40,328 bases of DNA, from contig DASYUH010000075.1 in NCBI GenBank assembly GCA_036001465.1, forward strand, positions 1-40,328. Reading direction: 5' to 3'. This document shows positions 34,174-40,328 of this stretch, piece after piece. The first letter of the stretch is position 1, and each line of letters opens with the position of its first letter. The notes under the pieces were generated by a model. That model did no database searches. It was not told the origin of the DNA and saw only the letters and a list, made by a program, of their open reading frames with translations. The position numbers were made by a program, and so were the translations under genes. The DNA comes from Candidatus Polarisedimenticolia bacterium (GTDB taxonomy: Bacteria; Acidobacteriota; Polarisedimenticolia; Gp22-AA2).

Positions 34174-34936
34174 CCTGGGCGAGTTCTCGCCGGCGACCCG
34201 CCTGTTCCTGAAAGCCTACCCCTGGCGCCGGATCGACCCCGTCCCGTGGACCCCGCTGCGAAAGCCCCTGGCCGTTTGCCGGCTGGCGCTGGTCTCGAGC
34301 GCCGGGTTCGTGCTTCCCGGCCAGGAGCCGTTCGAGGCGTCGATCCGCGGAGGGGACGTGTCGTTCCGCGACATCCCCTCCGACGCGCGGGCCGCGGCGC
34401 TCATCGACACGCATCGGAGCCGGTCGTTCGATCACGAGGGCATGCGGCTCGACCCGAACCTCGCCCTGCCGCTCGACCGGGCGCGCGAGCTGGCCGCCGC
34501 CGGCCGCGTCGGCTCGGTGAACCGCCGCCACCTGTCGTTCATGGGCTCGATCACCGCCCCGGGAAGGCTGGTGCGCGACTCGGCCCCGCAGGCGGCGCGC
34601 CGGCTCTCGGAGGACGGCGTCGACGTCGCCCTGCTCATCCCGGTCTGACCAATGTGCACCCAGGCGGTCGGCCTGGCTGCGGCCGAGCTGGAGCGGCAGG
34701 GGATCGCGACCGTGGCGATCCAGCTCCTGCGCCACGTCGCCGAGCGGGTCCGCCCGCCACGCGCCCTGTGCGTCCCCTTCCGGCACGGCTACCCGTTGGA
34801 TGCCCCCGGCGATCCGGCGCGGCAGATGGCGGTCATCGAGGCGGCGCTCCGGCTTCTCGAAGAGACGGAGGCCCGTCCGCCGGTCCTGCGTGACTTTCGG
34901 GCGAACTCCACCGACCGGCCGGACCCGCACGCGTAA
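34166..34936 (+). CDS. GrdB-like (glycine/betaine/sarcosine reductase family) protein; predicted selenoprotein (Sec161)
   Basis: 256 aa when the in-frame TGA at 34646-34648 is read as selenocysteine. Upstream: PWTPLRKPLAVCRLALVSSA, GGDVSFRDIPSD, PLDRARELAAAGRVGSVNRR, SEDGVDVALLIPV. Downstream in the same frame: PMCTQAVGLAAAELERQGIA. Together they form the GrdB-like signature LLIPV-U-PMC, i.e. a UxxC redox motif, where relatives (from knowledge of the family) have Sec or Cys. A SECIS-like hairpin follows. The GTG start at 34166 overlaps the peptidase stop. Gene callers will split it into a 160-aa protein and a 94-aa one starting at ATG 34652. These small cytosolic relatives lack the full reductase complex, and their substrate is unknown. 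Confidence 0.85.
34646..34676 (+). promoter_or_regulatory. UGA codon plus SECIS-like hairpin
   Basis: The TGA at 34646-34648 is followed by a 6-bp perfect stem CCAGGC (34660-34665) and GCCTGG (34671-34676) with loop GGTCG. The loop starts 17 nt after the UGA and opens with G, as required of a bacterial SECIS. Confidence 0.7.
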
Positions 34937-35002
34937 CCCCGGGTTTCCTGTACCATGCCCGCTCGCGGCCGTCCCCCGTTCGGCCGCGGCCCCGGAGGCC
35001 TC

Positions 35003-35410
35003 GTGAGCGATTCGGCCCGATGTGTCGTCGCGGTGGCGGTCGTGGTCCGGCGCGGCGATCGCGTCCTGGCGATGCGGCGCTCGCCCCGGAAGGACGCCGG
35101 CGCCGGGGCATGGGAGGCGCTCTCCGGGCGGGTGAAGCCGGGGGAACAGCCGCTGGCGGCGGCGCGGCGCGAGGCGCGCGAGGAATGCGGACTCGAGGTC
35201 GCGATCGACCCGCACCCGGTCGCCGCGTATCAGACCCAGCGCAACCGGGAGGACATGGTCGTGGTGGTCTACCGCGGAGCGTCCGAGTCCGGAGACATCG
35301 TCCTGTCGGATGAGCACGACGCCTTCGCCTGGATGACCCTCGAGGAGTTCTCCCGCGCCTGCACCTTTCCCCTTCTCGTCGAAGCGGTCCGGCTGGCCGG
35401 AGAGGCGTGA
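35003..35410 (+). CDS. Nudix hydrolase
   Basis: 135 aa. WEALSGRVKPGEQPLAAARR and EAREECGLEV give the Nudix box. GTG at 35003 is preferred over ATG at 34955 because GGAGG precedes it by 4 nt and the fold starts at ARCVVAVAVVVRRGDRVLAM. Substrate unknown. It lies between the GrdB-like and SelW-like genes, one nucleotide before the latter. Confidence 0.85.
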   Translation: MSDSARCVVAVAVVVRRGDRVLAMRRSPRKDAGAGAWEALSGRVKPGEQPLAAARREAREECGLEVAIDPHPVAAYQTQRNREDMVVVVYRGASESGDIVLSDEHDAFAWMTLEEFSRACTFPLLVEAVRLAGEA

Positions 35411-35411
35411 G

Positions 35412-35774
35412 ATGCCGAAGCCGCGTCTCGAGATCGCCTACTGCACCCAGTGCCGCTGGCTGCTGCGCGCCGCCTGGATGGCGCAGGAGCTCCTGACCAC
35501 GTTCGAGGCGGAGCTGGGCGAAGTTGCGCTGCGCCCCGCGACGGGGGGCGTGTTCGACGTGATCCTGGACGGCGAGACCCTCTGGTCGCGGTCGAAGCGC
35601 CGGCGCTTTCCGGACATCAAGGAGCTGAAGCAGCTGGTGCGCGACCGCGTCGCGCCCGGGAGGAATCTCGGTCACTCGGACAGGAAGCCGGTCCGTCGTC
35701 ATGCTTCGGGCCCCGCGCCGGGGGGTCGCAGGCGGCGGACAGTCAGGTCTGGACGCCAAACCGTGGCAGGATGA
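35412..35774 (+). CDS. SelW/Rdx-family thiol-redox protein (Cys form)
   Basis: 120 aa. IAYCTQCRWLLRAAWMAQEL places C11 and C14 in the CxxC position where SelW family members carry CxxC or CxxU; LRPATGGVFDVILDGETLWS and ELKQLVRDRVAPGRNLGHSD complete the Rdx fold, which usually ends near residue 95. Here a basic tail rich in Arg and Gly continues to 35774; it overlaps a possible small gene on the other strand. No UGA is needed. Following a GrdB-like selenoprotein it extends a short selenium/redox cluster. Confidence 0.9.
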   Translation: MPKPRLEIAYCTQCRWLLRAAWMAQELLTTFEAELGEVALRPATGGVFDVILDGETLWSRSKRRRFPDIKELKQLVRDRVAPGRNLGHSDRKPVRRHASGPAPGGRRRRTVRSGRQTVAG

Positions 35775-35837
35775 AGCGGTTCAGGACGAACCAGCCGCCG
35801 AAAAGCAGGGCCAGGGGGAGCGGTCGTTCCAGGTCAT
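35743..35837 (-). pseudogene. Small membrane-protein ORF with an apparent frame change
   Basis: Minus-strand ATG at 35837 starts MTWNDRSP. At the run CCCCC in that ORF (minus reading CGCTCCCCCTGG) a -1 change leads into ALLFGGWFVLNRFILPRFGV-QT and a stop at 35743, which looks like a hydrophobic segment with strong third-position GC. In the zero frame it stops after 18 residues. This may be a sequencing indel, a frameshifted gene or programmed slippage. A family is not identified. Confidence 0.35.
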
Positions 35838-35867
35838 GGCCCCACCGCCTTCCAGGTTCAAGCGGGA

Positions 35868-36011
35868 TCAGAATGACTCGATCGCCCGGGAGAGTCTCCG
35901 GGCCACCTCGGCCCCGACCTCGTCGACGCCGGCATCCGGGAACAGGCCCATCGGGGTGTGCGGGTTGATCGCCTCGACTCGCGTCGCCCCCGGGCCGACA
36001 TCGGGGCGTTC
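35868..36011 (-). pseudogene. 3' fragment of an unrecognised gene
   Basis: An open frame without a start until M at 35951 encodes INPHTPMGLFPDAGVDEVGA and EVARRLSRAIESF with almost every codon ending in G or C, and then stops at 35868. It ends upstream at a TGA (36012-36014) beyond which codon use is not coding-like. It resembles the C-terminal end of a truncated protein whose family I do not recognise. Its stop lies 30 bp before the small ORF at 35837. Confidence 0.45.
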
Positions 36012-36055
36012 TCAGGAGCTTTCATACGCGTTAGAATCGCCATGAGGAAACCTCC

Positions 36056-36292
36056 ATGTCACTCCACTACAGCAAGGACGGGGACACCTTCAACGCACAT
36101 GCCGGCAGCCTGACCATCGAGCCCCGACCGAGGCCGACGCCACTAAACCCGGGTGAGCGTATGAAACCGGGAGGCAGGATGCGCGACGAGTGCCAGATGC
36201 CGCTAACCTGCGGACAGCGGTCCCACGGTGTCATCGACGGCATTCTGGCGGCCGAGACGCTCACTCGGTGTGGCGGATGGGAGGAGATCTGA
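36056..36292 (+). CDS. Hypothetical protein
   Basis: 78 aa, starting MSLHYSKDGDTFNAHAGSLT, with GAGGA upstream of the ATG. The first ~27 codons show the local third-position GC bias, the remainder less so. No family is recognised and no signal or membrane segment is visible. The stretch 36000-36400 otherwise shows nothing identifiable. Confidence 0.35.
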   Translation: MSLHYSKDGDTFNAHAGSLTIEPRPRPTPLNPGERMKPGGRMRDECQMPLTCGQRSHGVIDGILAAETLTRCGGWEEI

Positions 36293-36397
36293 ATGGCCGG
36301 TGACCTCAGGCGGGTGATGACGGAGCCATCGGTCCCGGACCGCGGGCGAGTTGACGGCAGGGTGGTCAACGCGCTGATTGCCATCCGTTTCAATTAG
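36293..36397 (+). CDS. Short hypothetical ORF
   Basis: 34 codons (MAGDLRRVMTEPSVPDRG...), ATG immediately after the previous stop, with GGGAGGAGA as a good Shine-Dalgarno 7-8 nt upstream. No similarity recognised; could be a remnant. Confidence 0.3.
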   Translation: MAGDLRRVMTEPSVPDRGRVDGRVVNALIAIRFN

Positions 36398-36404
36398 GCG
36401 CGGC

Positions 36405-38345
36405 GTGCCTTCCAAGCAGGGAGTTCATCGGGTCGAGGCCATGGCACTCGCGGCGCTCGCTTTCCTTACGTTGGCTGTCGACATATGCCCCATAACGGCT
36501 AACGACACTTTCCTTCACCTACGAACTGGCGCAAGCGTGCTCGTAACCGGCCACGTCCCTCGCGTCGACGACTATTCGGCCCTGGCCCGCGGGCGGCCGT
36601 TCATCGCTCACGAGTGGCTGGCAGGTGTGGTCTTCCGCTTGGTGGAAATCGGCGCTGGCCTGGATGGCCTCACCGTCTTGAAAACCGTCATCGCTCTACT
36701 ATGCGCCGCCGCCCTGTACGCCACTGCCCGGACGCTCGGAGCATCACCAGCTGTGGCCGTCCCGACACTCGCCTTCGTGATCATTCTGGCGGCCCAGCAA
36801 ATGGTGGTGCGACCTCAAATTTTCTCGTACCTCTTTACGGCGATCTTCCTGCTCCTCCTGGCGCGGCGCCGGGCGGGGGCAAGAGCGCCGCTCTGGTGGT
36901 TTCTGCCAATCCAGGTGGCCTGGGTGAACCTTCACGGCGGGTTTCTCCTCGGGCCGGTGATCGTGTCGCTGGCGTGCACCGCCGAAACGCTCGAGGGCCT
37001 CTTCATCGCTCTACGTTCCAGGGCGACGACGCGCGGGGGTAGTGAGACGGCCCGGCGACGGTTGAGGGAGGCGGCCCACCTTGCGGGCCTGGTGGCCGCT
37101 CTGATCGCCGCTTGCCTTCTCAATCCTTACGGTTCGACGTTGCTCAAGTTCCCATTCCAGCTCATGAGCAGCCCCTTTATGGGCAAGATTTACGAGTGGC
37201 GATCACCGTTCTCAATCGAATACGTACACACGTACATGCTGCGCGAGTATGTGGCCTGGGGTCTCTTTGGTCTGGGTGTCCTGCTCCTGACGGTTGTGGC
37301 GGTGGCCCGACGCCAGTCCGCTCCGCGTGGCGGCATCTTCCCGGCGCTCCTGTTCGTCGCCCTCCTGGTCCTGTCCTTGCGCAGCCTGCGGTTTGTCACC
37401 GATTTCGGCCTCTACACCTGTCCTGGCGTCGCAGCGATGGCGACTTGGGTGTTCCCGGTCCCACCGAAGCGGACCACCAAGAGCATAGGGCTTGTGTTGA
37501 TCGTCCCGATTCTCCTGGGGCTTGGCGTCTGGTTTGCTTGGAATGGCTACGCCTTCGACGTTACGAGCCGGCGGACGTTCGGATTCGGTGTGGGGCAGAT
37601 CGTGTCGGTCGCTGGGGCCGATTATCTTCGCGACAATGGGGTGCGCGGCAACGCATTCAACACGTACACGGCCGGGGCCTACCTCCTCTACCGCTTCTAT
37701 CCGCAGGTGCGCGTGGCGATCGATTCACGCAATGACGTCTACGGCCCCGATCTCTACCGGGAGTACACTCGCGCCCGCACGCACCCCGACGCCCTGGCGG
37801 CCCTCCTGAAGCGAATCGAGGCGTCCTTCGCGTTTCTGGAGCTGCAGAGGGGGGAGCCAATCGAGAAGACGCTCGAGGCTTTCCAGAAAATCGGCGGGTG
37901 GCGTATTGTCTACTTCGACGACTTCACCGTCATCCTGGTGCCTCAGGATGGCCAGTGGGCGCCTCTCGCGGCCCGCGACGGTTACAGCGTGATCGATCCC
38001 GCGCGCTACCGCCCCGGGTCGATCCCGCTCCAGGAGGCCGCCATCTTTCTCGATGAGGCGACGCGCGCCGTACGTCAGAGCCACGGTGCCTTCATCGCGC
38101 GCCTCATCCGTGTGGAAGCGCTGCTCGTATTGGGAAGGCGCGGCGAGGCACTCGAGGAGGAAGCCCGGATCGTCGGAGCCAAACCGTTGTACTACCACTC
38201 TAAAATTTTCACCTACCTCGGGATCTTGCGGTATTGGGCTGGCGACCTTCCCGAAGCGGCATCTCACTTCCGCCGTGCGCTAGCGCTCGACCCTCTGGAT
38301 CGCACAGCGGCGCTTGGACTGCAGAAGATCTCGGGGCCGCGATGA
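36405..38345 (+). CDS. Multi-pass membrane protein (GT-C glycosyltransferase-like) with C-terminal soluble region
   Basis: About 646 aa (GTG 36405; ATG 36441 is also possible). Eleven or so hydrophobic segments cover residues 12-410. TANDTFLHLRTGASVLVTGH resembles the first-loop D-x-x-x-HL-x-x-G motif of GT-C-like and related integral membrane proteins, and VNLHGGFLLGPVIV and LLNPYG are seen in the same group. The C-terminal part (from ~430) is soluble, with FNTYTAGAYLLYRFYPQVRV and a final TPR-like helix pair (LGILRYWAGDLPEAASHFRR). Codon use is less GC-rich at third positions than in neighbouring genes. The activity is inferred only from the general architecture. Confidence 0.7.
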   Translation: MPSKQGVHRVEAMALAALAFLTLAVDICPITANDTFLHLRTGASVLVTGHVPRVDDYSALARGRPFIAHEWLAGVVFRLVEIGAGLDGLTVLKTVIALLCAAALYATARTLGASPAVAVPTLAFVIILAAQQMVVRPQIFSYLFTAIFLLLLARRRAGARAPLWWFLPIQVAWVNLHGGFLLGPVIVSLACTAETLEGLFIALRSRATTRGGSETARRRLREAAHLAGLVAALIAACLLNPYGSTLLKFPFQLMSSPFMGKIYEWRSPFSIEYVHTYMLREYVAWGLFGLGVLLLTVVAVARRQSAPRGGIFPALLFVALLVLSLRSLRFVTDFGLYTCPGVAAMATWVFPVPPKRTTKSIGLVLIVPILLGLGVWFAWNGYAFDVTSRRTFGFGVGQIVSVAGADYLRDNGVRGNAFNTYTAGAYLLYRFYPQVRVAIDSRNDVYGPDLYREYTRARTHPDALAALLKRIEASFAFLELQRGEPIEKTLEAFQKIGGWRIVYFDDFTVILVPQDGQWAPLAARDGYSVIDPARYRPGSIPLQEAAIFLDEATRAVRQSHGAFIARLIRVEALLVLGRRGEALEEEARIVGAKPLYYHSKIFTYLGILRYWAGDLPEAASHFRRALALDPLDRTAALGLQKISGPR

Positions 38346-38372
38346 TTGGCCCGTGTCCCCGACGTCGGATTC

Positions 38373-38498
38373 CTACGCGCGCTTGGCCGCGGTGTGGCAC
38401 ATCGAGCAGGTGTCGGTGCCGATTCCCGGCAGGTCGGAGACCAGCGAGTCTGCGGCCGGCGGGCTATCCAGCGCCCGCCGGCCGCAGAGAACCGTCAT
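38373..38498 (-). CDS. Mini-ORF with a CXXCH haem-binding motif
   Basis: 41 aa, starting MTVLCGRRALDSPPAADSLV and ending with PGIGTDTCSMCHTAAKRA. CSMCH is a c-type haem attachment motif, and nearly all codons end in G or C, so this stretch looks coding. It begins at the base after the stop of the Ig-like fragment. It is too short for a complete cytochrome, has no signal peptide, and may be the end of a decayed gene. Confidence 0.4.
   Translation of the reverse strand: MTVLCGRRALDSPPAADSLVSDLPGIGTDTCSMCHTAAKRA
38449..38488. terminator. Strong hairpin between converging genes
   Basis: A perfect 15-bp inverted repeat, TCTGCGGCCGGCGGG (38449-38463) and CCCGCCGGCCGCAGA (38474-38488), with a 10-nt loop, lies between the membrane-protein gene and the minus-strand genes. 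No T-run follows on either strand. It overlaps the CXXCH mini-ORF, so if that ORF is real the two functions compete. Confidence 0.55.
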
Positions 38499-38822
38499 TC
38501 AGTTGCAGGTCGGCGTTGAGTCCGTAGTCTCGAGGTTCGACGCCGGGTCATAGAAATTGGGAGACAGGGTGACGCCGGTGACGGTGAAGGTGAAGACGCT
38601 TCCTGGATTCGCCTGGTTCGAGGTGAAGGTCGCCGTCCCCGTGCCGTCGGTGACCGCGGTCACCCCGTTCTGCGTCGTCGCCCCGCTCCAGTTGCCGGTG
38701 ACGGTCGCACCGACGACGTTCGCGCTGCTGTCACGACTGACGATGGTCACCGCGGCCCGCCCCTGCCGTTTGCTCCCGGCCGTGACGCAGACCAGGTTGC
38801 CCGGCGCAGAGGAGGTTCCGAC
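38499..38822 (-). pseudogene. Ig-like C-terminal domain of a secreted protein, separated by a TAG codon
   Basis: In the same frame as the beta-helix gene, right after its TAG (38823-38825), the sequence continues VGTSSAPGNLVCVTAGSKRQ, then VTIVSRDSSANVVGATVTG, GVTAVTDGTGTATFTSNQAN, FTFTVTGVTLSPNFYDPASN and stops at 38499. It resembles the Ig-like (invasin/BIG-type) tail of secreted proteases and similar enzymes. There is no credible start codon directly after the TAG, and codon use looks coding throughout. It may be the tail of the beta-helix protein cut by a nonsense mutation or read through; an ATA/GTG internal start is the alternative. Confidence 0.5.
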
Positions 38823-40142
38823 CTACGAGACCTTCATGAACAGCCCGCCGCCCACGCACCGCTGTTCCCCTCCCGATCGGTAACAGAGGCGGTCCGAGGA
38901 TCCGATGAACAGGCGGCCGTTGGCATTGGCGGTCGGGTTGCTCAGAGGGATCGTCAGGTCGGCTGAGTACTGTCCCTGGCGGAAGTCGAGAGTGGTGATG
39001 CCGCTGGCTCCCGAGCCGGTCACCGTCGAATACTGGACTCCAGCGAGGGTCACGGGCGCGCCGTCGCTTTCGCGGCGGACGTCGGCGCGCGTGCCGCCGG
39101 AGCCAATCGATCGAATGACCGAGTTGCGCAGGACGACCGGATACAACGTGAGCGATTCGGCATTGATCCCGTAGAACTGCCCGCTCGTGGCTCCGCTGAC
39201 CGACTCGTAGATGAGGGTGCTCTCTTCGATGACAAAGGGTCCACCGTCACCGACCGGCCAGACCGGCGCGACATCGTAGTTCGGTGCCGAGCTGGTCGAT
39301 CGAGCGTGGATCACAGAGTTGACGATGCGCGCTTCTCCCGGCACATTACCGGTCACCAGGAGCGGGTAGATGTCGCCCACGTTGGCCGTCGTGCCTGTCG
39401 ATTCGAGCACGGAACCGATGATCGTGGTCGTTCCCGGGAATGATCCTGAACCGGTCCTCACGAACCCGTAGCCCGGATCGCCTGGATTGCTGACCGTAGT
39501 GTGGATCCACGAGTTCGTGATCAGCCAGTCCCCGCCCTGGTCTGCCACCGTGCCCAGATCGCAGTTACGCACGATGACGCTCCCCGCGGTGGTGCAGGTC
39601 GGACTACCGCTATAGTTGTTGCCCGAGTTGATCGTGAAATTCGGGTCGACCGTGACATAGGTCACATCGGTAAAGGTGATGTGCGCCCCGCACACGCCCA
39701 TCCCCCCGGACACGTACTGGAGCGTATCGAGGAACTGCTGAGAGCCATCCAGTGTGATATTGCTGATCTCGACGCCCTGCGTCATCGTCGCATCGATGAG
39801 CGGGATGGCGTCGAACTGCGCCGGGTGCGTCCCCCGGATAATCGTCGAGTAGCGATCGACGCCCCGAAGCGACACGTAGCTTTTCCAGGGAAGAAAGGTG
39901 TTCAGTGATCCGGTGTAGATGCCTGGATAGACCAGGATCACGTACGGGTTGCTTGCGCTGGCGGTCGTGATCGAGTCGATGGCGTTGCGGAGGTTCGAGA
40001 AATTCGCGCCGGTGCCGTCCGGTGAGACCGTCACGACACGGGGACTGGTGACCGCCTGCGCGCGCGCTGCCGGTGTCGAAACGAGGATCAGACCAAGAGA
40101 GACCAACAGGCATGTGAGAAGCGGACCTGGAGCGTACTTCAT
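38823..40142 (-). CDS. Secreted right-handed beta-helix (pectate-lyase-like) protein
   Basis: 439 aa from ATG 40142, which has GGAGG 5 nt upstream; an in-frame GTG at 40154 is less likely. Signal peptide: LLTCLLVSLGLILVSTPAAR, cleavage near ARA-QA. The body has repeated beta-helix strands (VSPDGTGANFSNLRNAIDSI, PYVILVYPGIYTGSL, YVSLRGVDRYSTIIRG, ISNITLDGS, SVIVRNCDLGTV, TIIGSVLESTG, ARIVNSVIHARS), the pattern of pectin-lyase-like folds. Enzymatic residues cannot be assigned, so it may be an adhesin or a polysaccharide-binding protein. The frame stops at TAG, and Ig-like sequence follows in frame. Confidence 0.85.
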   Translation of the reverse strand: MKYAPGPLLTCLLVSLGLILVSTPAARAQAVTSPRVVTVSPDGTGANFSNLRNAIDSITTASASNPYVILVYPGIYTGSLNTFLPWKSYVSLRGVDRYSTIIRGTHPAQFDAIPLIDATMTQGVEISNITLDGSQQFLDTLQYVSGGMGVCGAHITFTDVTYVTVDPNFTINSGNNYSGSPTCTTAGSVIVRNCDLGTVADQGGDWLITNSWIHTTVSNPGDPGYGFVRTGSGSFPGTTTIIGSVLESTGTTANVGDIYPLLVTGNVPGEARIVNSVIHARSTSSAPNYDVAPVWPVGDGGPFVIEESTLIYESVSGATSGQFYGINAESLTLYPVVLRNSVIRSIGSGGTRADVRRESDGAPVTLAGVQYSTVTGSGASGITTLDFRQGQYSADLTIPLSNPTANANGRLFIGSSDRLCYRSGGEQRCVGGGLFMKVS

Positions 40143-40177
40143 GCGCACCTCCACGGGAATTGACTCGGCGTTGAGGG

Positions 40178-40209
40178 TATCTCGGGTCGGCCGAGTCTCA
40201 CCCGAGATA
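40178..40209 (-). promoter_or_regulatory. Inverted repeat upstream of the beta-helix gene
   Basis: TATCTCGGGT (40178-40187) and ACCCGAGATA (40200-40209) form a perfect 10-bp inverted repeat with a 12-nt gap, 36 bp before the ATG on the minus strand. It could be an operator or a leader hairpin; no known riboswitch consensus was recognised in the upstream 120 bp. Confidence 0.35.
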
Positions 40210-40328
40210 GGCCATCCAGATGGTTCGACGAAGGTCTCCTATCTACCGTCAGCCCCGCCGCGGGGCAACCACAAAGTGAGCGGCGGCAGATTCGCTGGAA
40301 TGGCCTGTGTGGATGGCTCTTCCGTGGA

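Noticed and set aside
34652-34936. Separate 94-aa protein beginning MCTQAVGLAAAELE
   Set aside because: It continues the frame and family of the upstream GrdB-like half across a single UGA; it has no RBS of its own.
36012-36014. Third possible in-frame TGA (selenocysteine) joining upstream sequence to the fragment ending at 35868
   Set aside because: Codon use upstream of this TGA is not coding-like (TCT, GAT, TAT, GAA) and no conserved protein motif continues across it, unlike the two accepted cases.
38449-38488. CRISPR or repeat array around the long hairpin
   Set aside because: Only a single inverted repeat with no recurring units or spacers.
40210-40328. Riboswitch upstream of the beta-helix gene
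   Set aside because: I compared it by eye with the cyclic-di-GMP (GEMM) consensus and found no match; only the simple inverted repeat is kept.

Overview
The window is a high-GC (roughly two-thirds G+C), gene-dense bacterial segment. Short or 4-nt overlapping genes (ATGA junctions), strong G/C at third codon positions, lipoprotein signal peptides, an RND-type exporter and a CoA pyrophosphatase all fit a Gram-negative-type soil or sediment bacterium. The mix of EgtB/EgtD, family S9 peptidase, DUF1579, DUF5996 and a beta-helix protein with an Ig-like tail resembles Acidobacteriota and neighbouring uncultured phyla; that placement is a guess, as no marker rRNA is present.

Layout. 1-457: right end of an insertion sequence (zinc-ribbon transposase, minus strand) that cut a lipoprotein gene. 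643-2318: pirin, then a DedA-rhodanese membrane protein whose rhodanese frame is crossed by an in-frame UGA followed by a bacterial SECIS-like hairpin. 2340-9752 (minus): a sulfate-type ABC operon (ATPase fused to universal-stress domains, binding protein, two permeases) followed by a histidine kinase and response regulator. 10028-12756: MFS exporter, CoA pyrophosphatase, small lipoprotein. 12800-14368 (minus): Ni/Co transporter, a 230-bp MITE with the same ends as the IS at position 1, and Dps. 14537-17520: cNMP-domain/flavoprotein fusion, UBP zinc finger, DUF5996. 17517-22275 (minus): ergothioneine genes egtD and egtB behind an OpuB-like ABC importer. 22405-27837: SRP RNA, dnaX, ybaB, recR and an RND exporter. 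27851-30312 (minus): phosphatase-like lipoprotein and an aminotransferase. 30391-35774: Smr protein, DUF1579, PhzF, S9 peptidase, a GrdB-like protein with a second in-frame UGA plus SECIS-like hairpin, Nudix and a SelW-like protein. 35743-40328: gene fragments, a multi-pass membrane protein, a CXXCH mini-ORF, an Ig-like fragment and a secreted beta-helix protein; third-position G/C looks lower here than in the rest.

The most notable signal is two separate genes (1332-2318 and 34166-34936) in which conserved protein sequence continues in frame past a UGA at a Cys/Sec position, each with a hairpin at the spacing expected of a bacterial SECIS. Together they argue that this organism inserts selenocysteine, and both genes would be miscalled as truncated by ordinary gene finders. 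A sulfur/selenium/redox theme runs through the window (sulfate uptake, rhodanese, ergothioneine, SelW-like, GrdB-like), but a functional link between these loci is inference.
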